Shown here: piece by piece, positions 7,123 to 15,524 of the stretch
Position numbering within the stretch: position 1 is the stretch's first letter
How the letters are laid out: the number at the start of each line of letters is the position of its first letter
From: Streptomyces rimosus subsp. rimosus
Lineage (GTDB): Bacteria; Actinomycetota; Actinomycetes; Streptomycetales; Streptomycetaceae
Assembly: GCF_000720725.1 (NCBI RefSeq)
Contig: NZ_JOCQ01000064.1
Location: 1-46,598 of the forward strand
Length of the DNA: 46,598 bases
Direction: 5' to 3'
Notes under the pieces: generated by a model
Databases searched by the model: none
The model's input: only the letters and a program-made list of their open reading frames with translations
What the model was told of the DNA's origin: nothing
Translations under genes and position numbers: made by a program

Positions 7123-8568
7123 ATGTCCAAGGTCCTCACCTCCCTCCCCGCCGGCGAGCGCGTCGGCATCGCCTTCTCCGGTGGTCTCGACACCTCCGTC
7201 GCGGTCGCGTGGATGCGCGCCAAGGGTGCCGTCCCGTGCACCTACACCGCCGACATCGGCCAGTACGACGAGCCCGACATCGCCTCCGTGCCCGGCCGTG
7301 CGAAAACCTACGGCGCCGAGGTCGCGCGCCTGGTCGACTGCCGTGCCGCGCTGGTCGAGGAGGGCCTGGCCGCGCTCGCCTGCGGGGCGTTCCACATCCG
7401 CTCGGGCGGACGCGCGTACTTCAACACCACGCCGCTCGGCCGCGCCGTCACCGGCACGCTCCTCGTCCGGGCGATGCTGGAGGACGACGTACAGATCTGG
7501 GGCGACGGCTCGACCTTCAAGGGCAACGACATCGAGCGGTTCTACCGGTACGGACTGCTCGCCAACCCGAACCTGCGGATCTACAAGCCCTGGCTGGACG
7601 CGGACTTCGTGACCGAGCTGGGCGGCCGCAAGGAGATGTCGGAGTGGCTGCTCGCCCACGACCTGCCCTACCGCGACAGTACGGAGAAGGCGTATTCCAC
7701 CGACGCCAACATCTGGGGCGCCACCCACGAGGCCAAGACGCTGGAGCACCTGGACACCGGCGTGGAGACCGTGGAGCCGATCATGGGCGTACGGTTCTGG
7801 GACCCCTCGGTCGAGATCCCGGCCGAGGACGTGTCGATCGGCTTTGAACAGGGCCGCCCGGTGACGATCAACGGCAAGGAGTTCGCCACCGCCGTCGACC
7901 TGGTCATGGAGGCGAACGCGGTCGGCGGCCGGCACGGCATGGGCATGTCGGACCAGATCGAGAACCGGATCATCGAGGCCAAGAGCCGGGGCATCTACGA
8001 GGCGCCCGGCATGGCCCTGCTGCACGCGGCATACGAGCGCCTGGTCAACGCGATCCACAACGAGGACACCCTCGCCCAGTACCACAACGAGGGGCGGCGC
8101 CTCGGACGGCTGATGTACGAGGGCCGCTGGCTCGACCCACAGGCGCTGATGGTGCGCGAGTCGCTGCAGCGCTGGGTCGGCGCGGCCGTGACCGGTGAGG
8201 TGACGCTGCGACTGCGGCGCGGTGAGGACTACTCGATCCTCGACACCACCGGCCCGGCGTTCAGCTACCACCCCGACAAGCTGTCCATGGAGCGCACCGA
8301 GGACTCGGCGTTCGGCCCGGTGGACCGGATCGGCCAGCTCACCATGCGCAACCTCGACATCGCCGACTCGCGCGCCAAGCTCGAACAGTACGCCGGCCTC
8401 GGCCTGATCGGCGCCACGAACCCCGCCATCGGCGCCGCCCAGGCCGCGGCGACCGGCCTGATCGGCAGCATGCCGGAGGGCGGCGCCGAGGCCATCGCCT
8501 CCCGGGGCGAGGTTTCGGGGGACGACGCGTTGCTGGACCGGGCCGCGATGGAGTCGGGGACGGACTGA
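7123..8568 (+). CDS. argG: Argininosuccinate synthase
   Basis: 481 residues from ATG 7123. The enzyme joins citrulline and aspartate using ATP, the penultimate step of arginine synthesis, in the cytoplasm. The ATP-pyrophosphatase P-loop AFSGGLDTS lies at residues 17-25, followed by the conserved blocks STFKGNDIERFYRYG, TDANIWGATHEAKTLE, VGGRHGMGMSDQIENRIIEAKSRGIYEAPG and AHDLPYR. These are the signatures of the longer, Escherichia coli-type ArgG rather than the roughly 400-residue class. The C-terminal Ala/Gly-rich tail is also normal for the long class. The gene is alone, with no other arg gene in the window. Confidence 0.97.
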   Translation: MSKVLTSLPAGERVGIAFSGGLDTSVAVAWMRAKGAVPCTYTADIGQYDEPDIASVPGRAKTYGAEVARLVDCRAALVEEGLAALACGAFHIRSGGRAYFNTTPLGRAVTGTLLVRAMLEDDVQIWGDGSTFKGNDIERFYRYGLLANPNLRIYKPWLDADFVTELGGRKEMSEWLLAHDLPYRDSTEKAYSTDANIWGATHEAKTLEHLDTGVETVEPIMGVRFWDPSVEIPAEDVSIGFEQGRPVTINGKEFATAVDLVMEANAVGGRHGMGMSDQIENRIIEAKSRGIYEAPGMALLHAAYERLVNAIHNEDTLAQYHNEGRRLGRLMYEGRWLDPQALMVRESLQRWVGAAVTGEVTLRLRRGEDYSILDTTGPAFSYHPDKLSMERTEDSAFGPVDRIGQLTMRNLDIADSRAKLEQYAGLGLIGATNPAIGAAQAAATGLIGSMPEGGAEAIASRGEVSGDDALLDRAAMESGTD

Positions 8569-8701
8569 TCGCTTACCGGTTACCGGTATGGGCGCCGCCT
8601 CCTGGAACAACGTGGCTTCCACGATGTCCGCTCTGCGACCTCGTGGGCGCGTACCCGGCGGCGGCGCCCCGACCTCGTAAGACCAATGGTGCGGTGCACA
8701 C

Positions 8702-8726
8702 GGCGCCCGGACGTGGGCCGGGCGCC
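8702..8726. terminator. Hairpin between argG and the PhzF-like gene
   Basis: A 9-bp perfect stem (GGCGCCCGG with CCGGGCGCC) closes a 7-base loop between two convergent genes, so it can end both transcripts. Confidence 0.65.
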
Positions 8727-8740
8727 CCTGCACGCCCGCC

Positions 8741-9463
8741 TCAGCCCCGGCCGTAGGCCCGTTCCACCGCGGCGGTCACCTCCTCGGCAGGCGTTCGCAC
8801 CGCGCACCGGCCGCCGAGTTCGACCAGGCCGTCACCGGCGGGGGAGGTACGTATCACCGAGCCCTGCCCGTGCAGGACCCGCAGCGGGCGCCCGTGCCGG
8901 AGAGTGAGCAGCATCGACGCGCTGCCGCAGGCCTCGTCCTCGCCCTTGCCGATCCGCGGGGCCCACAGCCGCGCGCGGACCTCGCCGGCGTCCTCGTCCG
9001 TCCAGGCCCAGACCTGAGTGAAATCCTCCCCGTCCGGAAGCTCGGTCAGCGCGTCGATCTCCGCCGCGGACGCCATCTGGAGATGGCGCCACGGCTTGGA
9101 CCAGGCGGCGGGCGCGGTCAGCCAGCACACCCCCTCCGTGTCGCGTCGGCAGACCACCGGCCCGGCCTCCGGGACGATTTCCTCGACGGTGTGCCCCAGA
9201 TGGTGGAGGGCTTCGAGCGTGCCGAGTACGGGGTGGCCGCCGAACCGGATCGGCAACCCGTACGAGCCGTGGATGGCGATCGTCGTGCGCCGTGCGGCCG
9301 GGAAGCGGACGAAGGCGACCGCGGGGATGCCGAGCCGGTCGGCCAGCTCCTGCCGCCGGTCCTGGGGCAGTCCGCCACCGTCCGGTTCGATCACCACGAG
9401 TACGGGATTCCCGTACTTCCCGTCATCGTCGACGAAAGCGTGTGCCAGCAAGCAGTCCACCAT
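8741..9463 (-). CDS. PhzF-family epimerase/isomerase-like protein
   Basis: 240 residues from ATG 9463, with GGAGA eight bases upstream. The two-domain PhzF fold (diaminopimelate-epimerase-like) shows in AHAFVDDDGKYGNPVLVV near the start, FGGHPVLGT in the middle and the second Gly-rich loop EACGSASMLL near residue 195. Members isomerise trans-2,3-dihydro-3-hydroxyanthranilate in phenazine synthesis or act on unknown metabolites. At the place of the usual catalytic Glu (in S-E-T-x-F), this protein reads IPAVAFV, so the canonical acid/base appears to be missing. No phenazine genes are nearby. It may be a non-canonical or inactive member. Confidence 0.75.
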   Translation of the reverse strand: MVDCLLAHAFVDDDGKYGNPVLVVIEPDGGGLPQDRRQELADRLGIPAVAFVRFPAARRTTIAIHGSYGLPIRFGGHPVLGTLEALHHLGHTVEEIVPEAGPVVCRRDTEGVCWLTAPAAWSKPWRHLQMASAAEIDALTELPDGEDFTQVWAWTDEDAGEVRARLWAPRIGKGEDEACGSASMLLTLRHGRPLRVLHGQGSVIRTSPAGDGLVELGGRCAVRTPAEEVTAAVERAYGRG

Positions 9464-9707
9464 GGGTGTCTCCTCGTGCGTCGGTGGGGTCGAGAGATCG
9501 TGCGTCTCTGCCGGTGGGATCGCGCGTCCCGGGTGATCATGCCGCAACGCAGGTTCGCCGGCGCCGGGCGGCGTAAGGGAAGCGGCCTGAGCCTGGCCCC
9601 GGCCCTGCGCCTGGGCGCCTCGGCTCTTCCCCAACCGCACCGGGACGGATACTCCACCGCGCGAACGGGGAGGCAAACCGCAGCGCGGGCTTCGGGAAGG
9701 GGGCGGG

Positions 9708-10283
9708 ATGGTGACGCTGGTGCTGTTGGGGGTGGCTGTTGCGGCGGTGGCCGTGGTGGTCGTTGGGCTGGTGCGGGCGGGGCGGCGCGAGGCGCGTGCC
9801 GAGTGCGTCCGCCGGCAGGAGGAGGAACGCCGCCAGGCGCGCCGGTCGTTGGCGGCGGTGTGGAAGATGAACGGCCGGCAGTTCGAGGAGTACGTGGCGG
9901 GGCTGTGCCGTAGAGACGGCTGCACGCAGGTACAGCAGGTGGGCGGCGCCGGGGACCTGGGCGCGGATGTCATCGCCTTCTTACCCGACGGCAGAAAGCT
10001 CGTCATCCAGTGCAAGCGCTACGCCAAACACCGCTCGGTCGGCAGCCGCGATTTACAGACCTTCAACGGCACCGCCCGCGACGAACACGGCGCCGACCTC
10101 CCCGTATTCGTCGCCTCCTGCGTCTTCACCCAACAGGCACGCGCTTTCGCCGCCAAACACCACCTCGTGCTCATCGACGTCAACCTGCTCGGCTTCTGGA
10201 ACGGCGGCACGCCACTGACCGCGTTCTTGGACCTCGACATCGGCCGGTCGGGCAACCATCGCAAAATCGCCCCCGACGACTGA
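9708..10283 (+). CDS. Membrane-anchored Mrr-type restriction endonuclease
   Basis: 191 residues from ATG 9708. Residues 2-23 form one transmembrane helix, followed by an Arg/Glu-rich linker (24-50). The Mrr_cat domain (about 52-165) keeps the PD-(D/E)xK core: Glu60 in GRQFEEYVA, Asp87 in GDLGADVIA, and Gln101-x-Lys103 in LVIQCKRY. This domain in Mrr proteins cuts methylated or foreign DNA. Here there is no separate DNA-recognition domain and no methyltransferase gene nearby. Membrane-tethered solitary Mrr proteins are common in actinomycetes and their role is unclear; surveillance of incoming DNA is an inference. Confidence 0.85.
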   Translation: MVTLVLLGVAVAAVAVVVVGLVRAGRREARAECVRRQEEERRQARRSLAAVWKMNGRQFEEYVAGLCRRDGCTQVQQVGGAGDLGADVIAFLPDGRKLVIQCKRYAKHRSVGSRDLQTFNGTARDEHGADLPVFVASCVFTQQARAFAAKHHLVLIDVNLLGFWNGGTPLTAFLDLDIGRSGNHRKIAPDD

Positions 10284-10337
10284 GCCGCGTCCGGCGGGGC
10301 GGGACGCACCGCCGGTTCGCGCCGCCCCGCCGAGGCG

Positions 10338-10754
10338 ATGCCGGTGGAAACGCCGGCGCCGCTGTACACGGTGATCGACGAAGCAGACGTCGAACTGACG
10401 GCCTGCCGGCGGCGGGCCGGTTTCACGATCCGGCACCGCGAGTGGGAGTACGCCGTACCGACCGACCCTCGACGCACCGGGCTCGAAGCGGCCCTGCCGC
10501 CCTCGGGCGTGACGATCGTGCCGCCGGTCAGGCGGACGGGAATCTGCTGCGGGCGGTGGACCGCGCGGTCCGTGACGAAGCCGAGGCGGCCGTCGGGTGG
10601 CAGTCGTTGGGCAGCCGATGCCCGCTGAGGTGATCGCCCTCCTCGAAGGCGAACTCCCTGGGCGGAAGTTGACGCGTCCAACCGAGCGGCCTCGACGCTG
10701 TTCGAGGGCATCGGCGCCCGGCCGGTGAGCAGCAGCCTGGAGCTGGTGCGATGA
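10338..10754 (+). pseudogene. GNAT acetyltransferase, internally deleted and frameshifted
   Basis: From ATG 10338 the frame gives LYTVIDEADVELTACRRRAGFTIRHREWEYAVPTDP, the N-terminal domain of an actinomycete GNAT. The continuation LLRAVDRAVRDEAEAAVGWQ is in a second frame (about 10533-10590), and MPAEVIALLEGE in a third (from 10618). Finally VDASNRAASTLFEGIG and PVSSSLELVR, the true GNAT C-terminus, run from 10668 to TGA 10752-10754. About 130 central residues, including the acetyl-CoA loop, are missing. The gene has thus collapsed by one large deletion and at least two small frame changes. Confidence 0.7.
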
Positions 10755-10797
10755 CGAAGAACAAGCTGGAACTGATGCGATGACGAAGAGCAAGAAC
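10740..10797 (+). repeat. Tandem repeat, 2 x 29 bp
   Basis: Units 10740-10768 and 10769-10797 share the core TGCGATGACGAAGA and match at most positions. They start inside the last codons of the GNAT remnant, so the duplication includes the stop codon region. Confidence 0.7.
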
Positions 10798-11027
10798 GTC
10801 ATCGAAGTCGGGAGCAATGACGGCTCGCCCGGCCGCGACCGTTCGACAAGAACGCAAATAGTACGGGCTCCAGGAAGGCGGCGGGCGGATTTCCACGGCC
10901 GGTGGACACTCTTCACCGCTTTGGTGAATCCGGTAGTGCGGCTCTCCGGTACTGCGGCATCGTCGTCTCCGGCGCCCTTGTGCACGGGCGTACTCGGGCG
11001 TGGTCGAAACGGCTGGAAGGATGGCCA

Positions 11028-11633
11028 ATGGGCGAGCGGGAGACATGGACGACGGAAGAGTTCGGCGCCTCGCACGAAGGTGCGGTCGGTGTGCTCCTGG
11101 CCGACGGGACCGTACCGCGCCCGGTCTTCTTCGACAGCGGATCCGGTGTGGGCGGGCCGAGCGTTTCGCAGTGGAGTGTCTATGACGGCTGCTTCGCACA
11201 CGTACCGCGGGCGGCCGCGTTGCGCGCGGTGTGTTCCTGCGGCTGGACCGGCACAGAGCACGGGCTGGACTGGGACGCGATCGGCGATCAGAAGCTTTCC
11301 GAGGCGGGCGCGGGCGCGGCAGACGCTTGCATGGAGGACTGGGACGTGCACACCGAAGAGGTGGAAAGGTCGGCCATTCCGCTGCCGGAGGCGTTCACCA
11401 CTGCGCTGACCCAACTGGGGGAGGAGGTCGAGAAGCTGGCGAAGACCTCGCCGCTGGCGGCTCTGCGGGCAGCCCGCCTGCTGGAGGTGACCGCCGTACA
11501 GGCCGGGTACTGGCCGGCCCACGATGCCAGGCAGGACACGAGCCCCGAGCAGGCCGCCGCCGCGCTGGGGCTGAATGAGGACGAGGCACGGAAGCTGATG
11601 GCCCGCTTCGGGCGGTGGAGCCCGTATCGCTGA
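11028..11633 (+). CDS. Hypothetical protein
   Basis: 201 residues from ATG 11028; GGAAGG at 11015-11020 supports this start over the ATG seven bases earlier. The N-terminal half contains EEFGASHEGAVGVLLADGTV, then CSCGWTGTEHG, which could be half of a zinc site. The C-terminal half (about 120-201) is helical with Ala/Leu heptads and ends in a helix-turn-helix-like stretch (SPEQAAAALGLNEDEARKLM). No signal peptide. It resembles uncharacterised Streptomyces proteins. About 270 bases upstream contain no gene, only the 29-bp repeat and weak hairpins. Confidence 0.7.
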   Translation: MGERETWTTEEFGASHEGAVGVLLADGTVPRPVFFDSGSGVGGPSVSQWSVYDGCFAHVPRAAALRAVCSCGWTGTEHGLDWDAIGDQKLSEAGAGAADACMEDWDVHTEEVERSAIPLPEAFTTALTQLGEEVEKLAKTSPLAALRAARLLEVTAVQAGYWPAHDARQDTSPEQAAAALGLNEDEARKLMARFGRWSPYR

Positions 11634-11728
11634 ATCCCGTATCGCTGAAAGGTGGTGCTGACTGCGGTGGTCCTGCGCATGCCCCGCATGCCCCGCAGTC
11701 TCTGCCGCGGCTTCTCCCTCACCCTCGC

Positions 11729-12448
11729 CTACCCGGAGTCGTCGCCGGCGCCGTACCCCCGAAGCAGTCCGCCCAGGATGTCGGTCAGCCGCGGGGCGAC
11801 GTCGACGACAGCGTGGGCGAGGTCCGGGTCCGATTCGTAAAGGCGGCGGAGTTCGGTGCCGGGGGCGGCCATCTGCCACAGTGCCCCGGCCATCGACGTG
11901 GCCGTGGCGACGACGTTGCCGGCCTGGGCCGGGCTCAGCGTGGTCACCCGGCGCAGCGCTTCGCCCACGGCCGTGACCTCGGCAATCGCGATCGTCTTGA
12001 AGGTCCGTACGCTCTCCAGCGAGACGTTGCGCTCCAGGTTCATCGGCGTGTGGGCGAGCAGGTCGCAGAACAAGGGCCGTGCCACCAGTGATTCGGCCAG
12101 CAGTCGGGCGACCGTGTGCGGGCGCGGCTCGCGGCCCGTGCCGGAAACAGCTTCCGCGGAGTCTGCGTCGTCCGCGCCGGGCGCCGCGTCGGCGAGCTGT
12201 GCGCGTACGGCCCGCGACCACTCCGCCCACCCGGCGGCGGCCAGGCGCAGAAAGATCTCTTCCCGGGTCTCGAAGTAGCGCAGCATCGCGGACTTGTGCA
12301 TGCCGACCTCGGCGGCGATGTCGGTCAGGGTCACCGACCGGATGCCGTTCGCCGTGGCCAGGCGGGTCGCCGCGTCGAGGATCGTGGCCTCGCGGGCGCG
12401 CTTGGCCTCGGGGCTCCGGGCTCTCGTGGACTGACTGCGGCTGGCCAT
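11729..12448 (-). CDS. TetR-family repressor
   Basis: 239 residues from ATG 12448. The N-terminal helix-turn-helix is canonical: ILDAATRLATANGIRSVTLTDIAAEVGMHKSAMLRYFETREEIFLRL (about residues 22-68). The C-terminal ligand domain is helical, with a low-complexity Asp/Ala insert at 85-100. It is divergent from an SDR gene with 58 bases between starts and two matching operator sequences there, so it most likely represses itself and the SDR gene until a small substrate binds. Confidence 0.92.
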   Translation of the reverse strand: MASRSQSTRARSPEAKRAREATILDAATRLATANGIRSVTLTDIAAEVGMHKSAMLRYFETREEIFLRLAAAGWAEWSRAVRAQLADAAPGADDADSAEAVSGTGREPRPHTVARLLAESLVARPLFCDLLAHTPMNLERNVSLESVRTFKTIAIAEVTAVGEALRRVTTLSPAQAGNVVATATSMAGALWQMAAPGTELRRLYESDPDLAHAVVDVAPRLTDILGGLLRGYGAGDDSG

Positions 12449-12458
12449 ACGGGCATCC

Positions 12459-12499
12459 TAACGCAACCGGGTTGCACTATTAACGCAACCGTGTTTTGC
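12459..12499. promoter_or_regulatory. Twin operator and promoter between TetR and SDR genes
   Basis: TAACGCAACCG occurs at 12459-12469 and again at 12481-12491. The first copy continues into GCAACCGGGTTGC, a perfect palindrome (12463-12475). The second continues into GTGTTTTGC, a weaker palindrome. A TTGCAC (12472-12477) and TGCTAT (12497-12502) pair with a 19-base spacer could drive the SDR gene, whose ATG at 12507 would then be nearly leaderless, so repressor would cover the promoter. Confidence 0.65.
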
Positions 12500-12506
12500 T
12501 ATCGGC

Positions 12507-13370
12507 ATGGCAACCCAGACGTGGTTCATCACCGGTTCGTCCCGCGGCTTCGGCCGCTCCCTCGCCGTCGCCGCCCTGGAGGCGGGCGACCAGGTCGTCG
12601 CCACCGCCCGCAAACCGGAACAGCTCACCGACCTGGTCGAGCGGTTCGGCGACCAGGTCCTCCCGGTCGCGCTCGACGTGACCGACGCCGCGTCGGCCGC
12701 GGCCGCGCTCGGCGCCGCCCGCGACCGCTTCGGCCGCATCGACGTGCTCGTCAACAACGCCGGCTACGCAAACGTCGCCCCGGTCGAAACGGCTCCCGAG
12801 GACGACTTCCGCCGCCAGTTCGAGACGAACTTCTGGGGCGTGTACAACGTCTCCAAGGCGGCGCTGCCCCTGCTGAAGGCGCAGGGCGGCGGCATCGTCG
12901 TCCAGTTCTCCTCCGTGGGCGGGCGGGTGGGCGGCAGCGCCGGTCTCGGCTCCTATCAGGCGGCCAAGTTCGCCATCGACGGCCTCACCCGCGTACTCAC
13001 CACCGAGACCGCCCCATTCGGCATCCGCTACCTGGTCGTCGAGCCGAGCGGCTTCGCCACCGACTGGGCCGGCGCGTCCATGGACATCCAGGACATCCCG
13101 CCGGAGTACGGGGCGACCGTCGGCGCCTTCACCGACCAGGCCCGCGGCAGCCGAACCGCCGGCGACCCGGACCGCGCCGCCGAAATCCTGGTGCGCGTGG
13201 TCAAGCGCGACCACCTCCCCACCCACCTGCTCCTGGGCGAGACCGCGGCCCGGATGGCGCTCGACTACTCGCGACGGCAGATAGCCGAGGCCGAAGCCTG
13301 GCAGGCCGTTTCCGTCTCCGCCGATTTCGGTGCGGAGTACCCCGTTGGGCTGCCGGAGGACGCCGCGTAG
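12507..13370 (+). CDS. Short-chain dehydrogenase/reductase
   Basis: 287 residues from ATG 12507. Classical SDR fold: NAD(P)-binding TGSSRGFGRSLA at residues 9-20, an acidic residue after the second strand (ALDVTDA), NNAG near 86, and the catalytic Ser-Tyr-Lys set in FSSVGG and SYQAAKFAIDG (about 138-160). The Arg at position 13 of the glycine loop favours NADPH. Sequence style matches actinomycete oxidoreductases that are induced through a divergent TetR. Substrate unknown. Confidence 0.9.
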   Translation: MATQTWFITGSSRGFGRSLAVAALEAGDQVVATARKPEQLTDLVERFGDQVLPVALDVTDAASAAAALGAARDRFGRIDVLVNNAGYANVAPVETAPEDDFRRQFETNFWGVYNVSKAALPLLKAQGGGIVVQFSSVGGRVGGSAGLGSYQAAKFAIDGLTRVLTTETAPFGIRYLVVEPSGFATDWAGASMDIQDIPPEYGATVGAFTDQARGSRTAGDPDRAAEILVRVVKRDHLPTHLLLGETAARMALDYSRRQIAEAEAWQAVSVSADFGAEYPVGLPEDAA

Positions 13371-13806
13371 GCCGATGGTCGGCCGGGGTGAAAGTGAGGG
13401 CAGTCGGTGTTGCGACGGGGCGGGGAGTGCGCTTGAACGCGCTTTAGCTCGCTGCCTGTTCGCACTCCGGCTGCCCGGAGGTGGTGATCTCGGGCATGGG
13501 GTGTCGCGGAAGCCGGATCTTGCCGGAGGCATTGCGGTGAGGCGTACGTTCAGCGCGGGCTGAAGGCATCCGGCTACGGGCTGCTTCGCCGCCGGGGCCG
13601 GGCCGTGTCGACGCGGGTTCCTGTGTGGCCAAGAGGCCCCCGTGTGGCCAGGAGATCCCTATGCGGCCAGGAGAAGGCTTGAGAACAAGCCAACTGCTGT
13701 CGGCGTATGGAAGGGGCCTTCGCCTCATGCGACGATTTAACGGTCAATATTTGTGTCTCCGGTGAGCCGGCCGCCGACTCGGGACCGCGCGTCGGAAGGA
13801 CCCCAC
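13371..13806. other. 436-base gap without a recognised gene
   Basis: No frame with convincing composition or family similarity is present on either strand. The gap contains three 19-base imperfect repeats with the core TGTGGCCAGGAG (starting 13624, 13643 and 13662), and an A+T-rich patch near 13735-13755 that probably belongs to the cupin promoter. Confidence 0.5.
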
Positions 13807-14271
13807 ATGAGTATTGCCCTCGTGCGGAATCCGGGGGACGGGCCGGATTTCCGCTACTACAAGAGCGTGATCGAGCAGGTCGTGACCAGTGCCGAGACGC
13901 ACGGGGCGGTCACCGTCATGCGTCTCACCGTGGGCCGCGAGGACGCGCCGCCCCTGCACAGTCACAGCCGGGAGGACGAGAGTTGGGTGGTCCTGTCCGG
14001 CCGCGTCCGGTTCTGGGTCGGCTCGGCCTCGCTTGCCGAGTGCGAAGTGCGCGACGCCGAGCCAGGCGCCTACGTCTACGGGCCCCGACTGGTGCCCCAT
14101 ACGTTCCAGACCATCACGCCGACCGCGGAGCTGCTCATCATCAACAACCCTGGCGCCGTCGAGGGTTACTTCCACTCGATCGGCCCCGCCGACGCGCGCA
14201 GCGACGCGGAGCACGTCGACATCCTCGGACAGTACGGGGTGGTGCTTCTCGACGCCCCGCCCTCTGCGTGA
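13807..14271 (+). CDS. Cupin-domain protein
   Basis: 154 residues from ATG 13807, with GGAAGGA upstream. A single cupin barrel: the metal-binding motif 1 is PPLHSHSREDESWVVLSGRVRFWVG (about residues 50-74), with His-x-His and Glu ligands, and motif 2 is YVYGPRLVPHTFQ (about 91-103) with the last His. This resembles quercetin-dioxygenase-like single-domain cupins of unknown substrate. The end of the gene meets the decayed IS630 element, so any downstream partner may have been lost. Confidence 0.85.
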   Translation: MSIALVRNPGDGPDFRYYKSVIEQVVTSAETHGAVTVMRLTVGREDAPPLHSHSREDESWVVLSGRVRFWVGSASLAECEVRDAEPGAYVYGPRLVPHTFQTITPTAELLIINNPGAVEGYFHSIGPADARSDAEHVDILGQYGVVLLDAPPSA

Positions 14272-14274
14272 AGG

Positions 14275-15060
14275 CGGGCGTGGTTGCGGTTGCGGTTGCG
14301 GAGGGAGGCGACCGAGCGGTTCGCGCGGGGGGAAGGAGGAGGCGGCGGCGATCGCCCGGGATCTGCGGGTCACCGCCCGCTCGGTGTGGCGGTGGCGGAT
14401 GACCTGGAGTCGGCCAGGATCCCTTCCCCCAGTCGGTCACCGCCTGCCCGTCCCGTTCGGCTGCGCGGCGGGCGGGGGCCTGGCAGGTCCATCCGTGCCG
14501 CTTGAGCAGGACCGCCACGCCCTGGACGGTGTAGCTCTTGTTAAACCGGCGTCCGATCAGCGTCCTGACCCTCGACAGGGCCCAGGTCGGGTCCGGCCAG
14601 CCGTGCGCAACCGGTGGAAGGACCCGGGCGGCATGTAACACCTGGCTCGTCTTCGGGGACGAGACCGGCTGCACGCTGACGCCGCCCACCACCCGCACCT
14701 GGAGCCGCCGATGCCACACCCCGACCGTCCGGCTCCATGGCCGCTCCCGGCACCGTCGCCTGTCGGTCGCCGCCTGCTCTGCTACAAACCCGGCCACCCC
14801 ACCCGACTGATCTACCGGTCCCGCGCCGACACTCGCCCCGAGGGGCGCAAGTCCTTCGCCTGGACCGACTACCGCGGCTTCCTTTGCCTCCTTCCGGCCG
14901 CTCACCAGCAGCTCGACGGCGACGTCGTGCTGGTCTGGGACAACCCCAACCCCCGCCTCGCGGCCGGCGTGCGGCGCTACGTCGCCGACCGCGACTGGCT
15001 CACCGCCTACCAGGCGCCTGCGGGGCGCCTGGCGTTCCGGCCCCTGATGTGGGTGGCCGT
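14275..15060 (+). pseudogene. IS630-family transposase remnant with inverted middle segment
   Basis: Three parts of one transposase are present. The helix-turn-helix N-terminus is on the plus strand in shifting frames (REATERFARGE, then AAAIARDLRVTARSVWRW, 14285-14400). The central part is on the minus strand (HGWPDPTWALSRVRTLIGRRF ... SYTVQGVAVLLKRHGW ... PARRAAERDGQAVTDW, about 14610-14415). The catalytic part is again on the plus strand (WLVFGDETGCTLTPP, then CYKPGHPTRLIYRSR, then VLVWDNPNPRLAAGVRRY, 14640-14995). The first Asp (GDETG) and second Asp (WDNPN) of the DDE triad survive; the region of the third acid after LTAYQ is lost. The element is dead and internally rearranged. Confidence 0.75.
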
Positions 15061-15524
15061 TCTCGGTGAGGGGAGCGGGTCGGCCTTCAGCTGGGGCGTT
15101 TCGGACGCGCGCAGGCTGTCATGAGGGCGCCTACCGAGGCGCTCTGGCCGGCGAACACAAGGCTGTCGCGTCCGTGAACCGCACAGATGAGCCTTTCAGT
15201 GTCTCTCGGGAATCGTGCCGCGCTGCGCGGTCGACGCTCCCCAGGAGCGGCCCTTGCCGGGGCATCGGGCATGCGGCTGGCCACTCCTTTCGCGCTCTGG
15301 TATCGCGGTATCGCGGGAACGGCCTGGCGCACGGCTCGGGCCTGGTCCGCAGCCGGCCCGGCGAGGCCCTGGCAGCACTGCCTGGAAGTGCCCCCGGTGA
15401 AGTAGTCGGCATACGGGGCGAATCCACCGCCGGGCTCCCGCCTCGGCGCCATGGCGGCGTCTTGCCCTGCCCCCTGGTGACCTCGGGTCGGGCGAAAGGC
15501 TGGACTTGGGCCTGAGCGAGTGCG
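15061..15524. other. Roughly 460-base gap, no recognised gene
   Basis: Both strands carry open frames, as expected from the base composition, but none has a recognisable motif or a good ribosome binding site. The left edge follows the IS630 remnant and may include its flank. Confidence 0.4.

Noticed and set aside
6532..8733. A 733-codon open frame on the minus strand across argG
   Set aside because: It is the antisense shadow of argG created by third-position G/C bias, and joins unrelated sequence at both ends.
10053..12230. A 725-codon minus-strand open frame
   Set aside because: It lies antisense to the Mrr gene and the hypothetical gene at 11028, and out of frame with the TetR gene.
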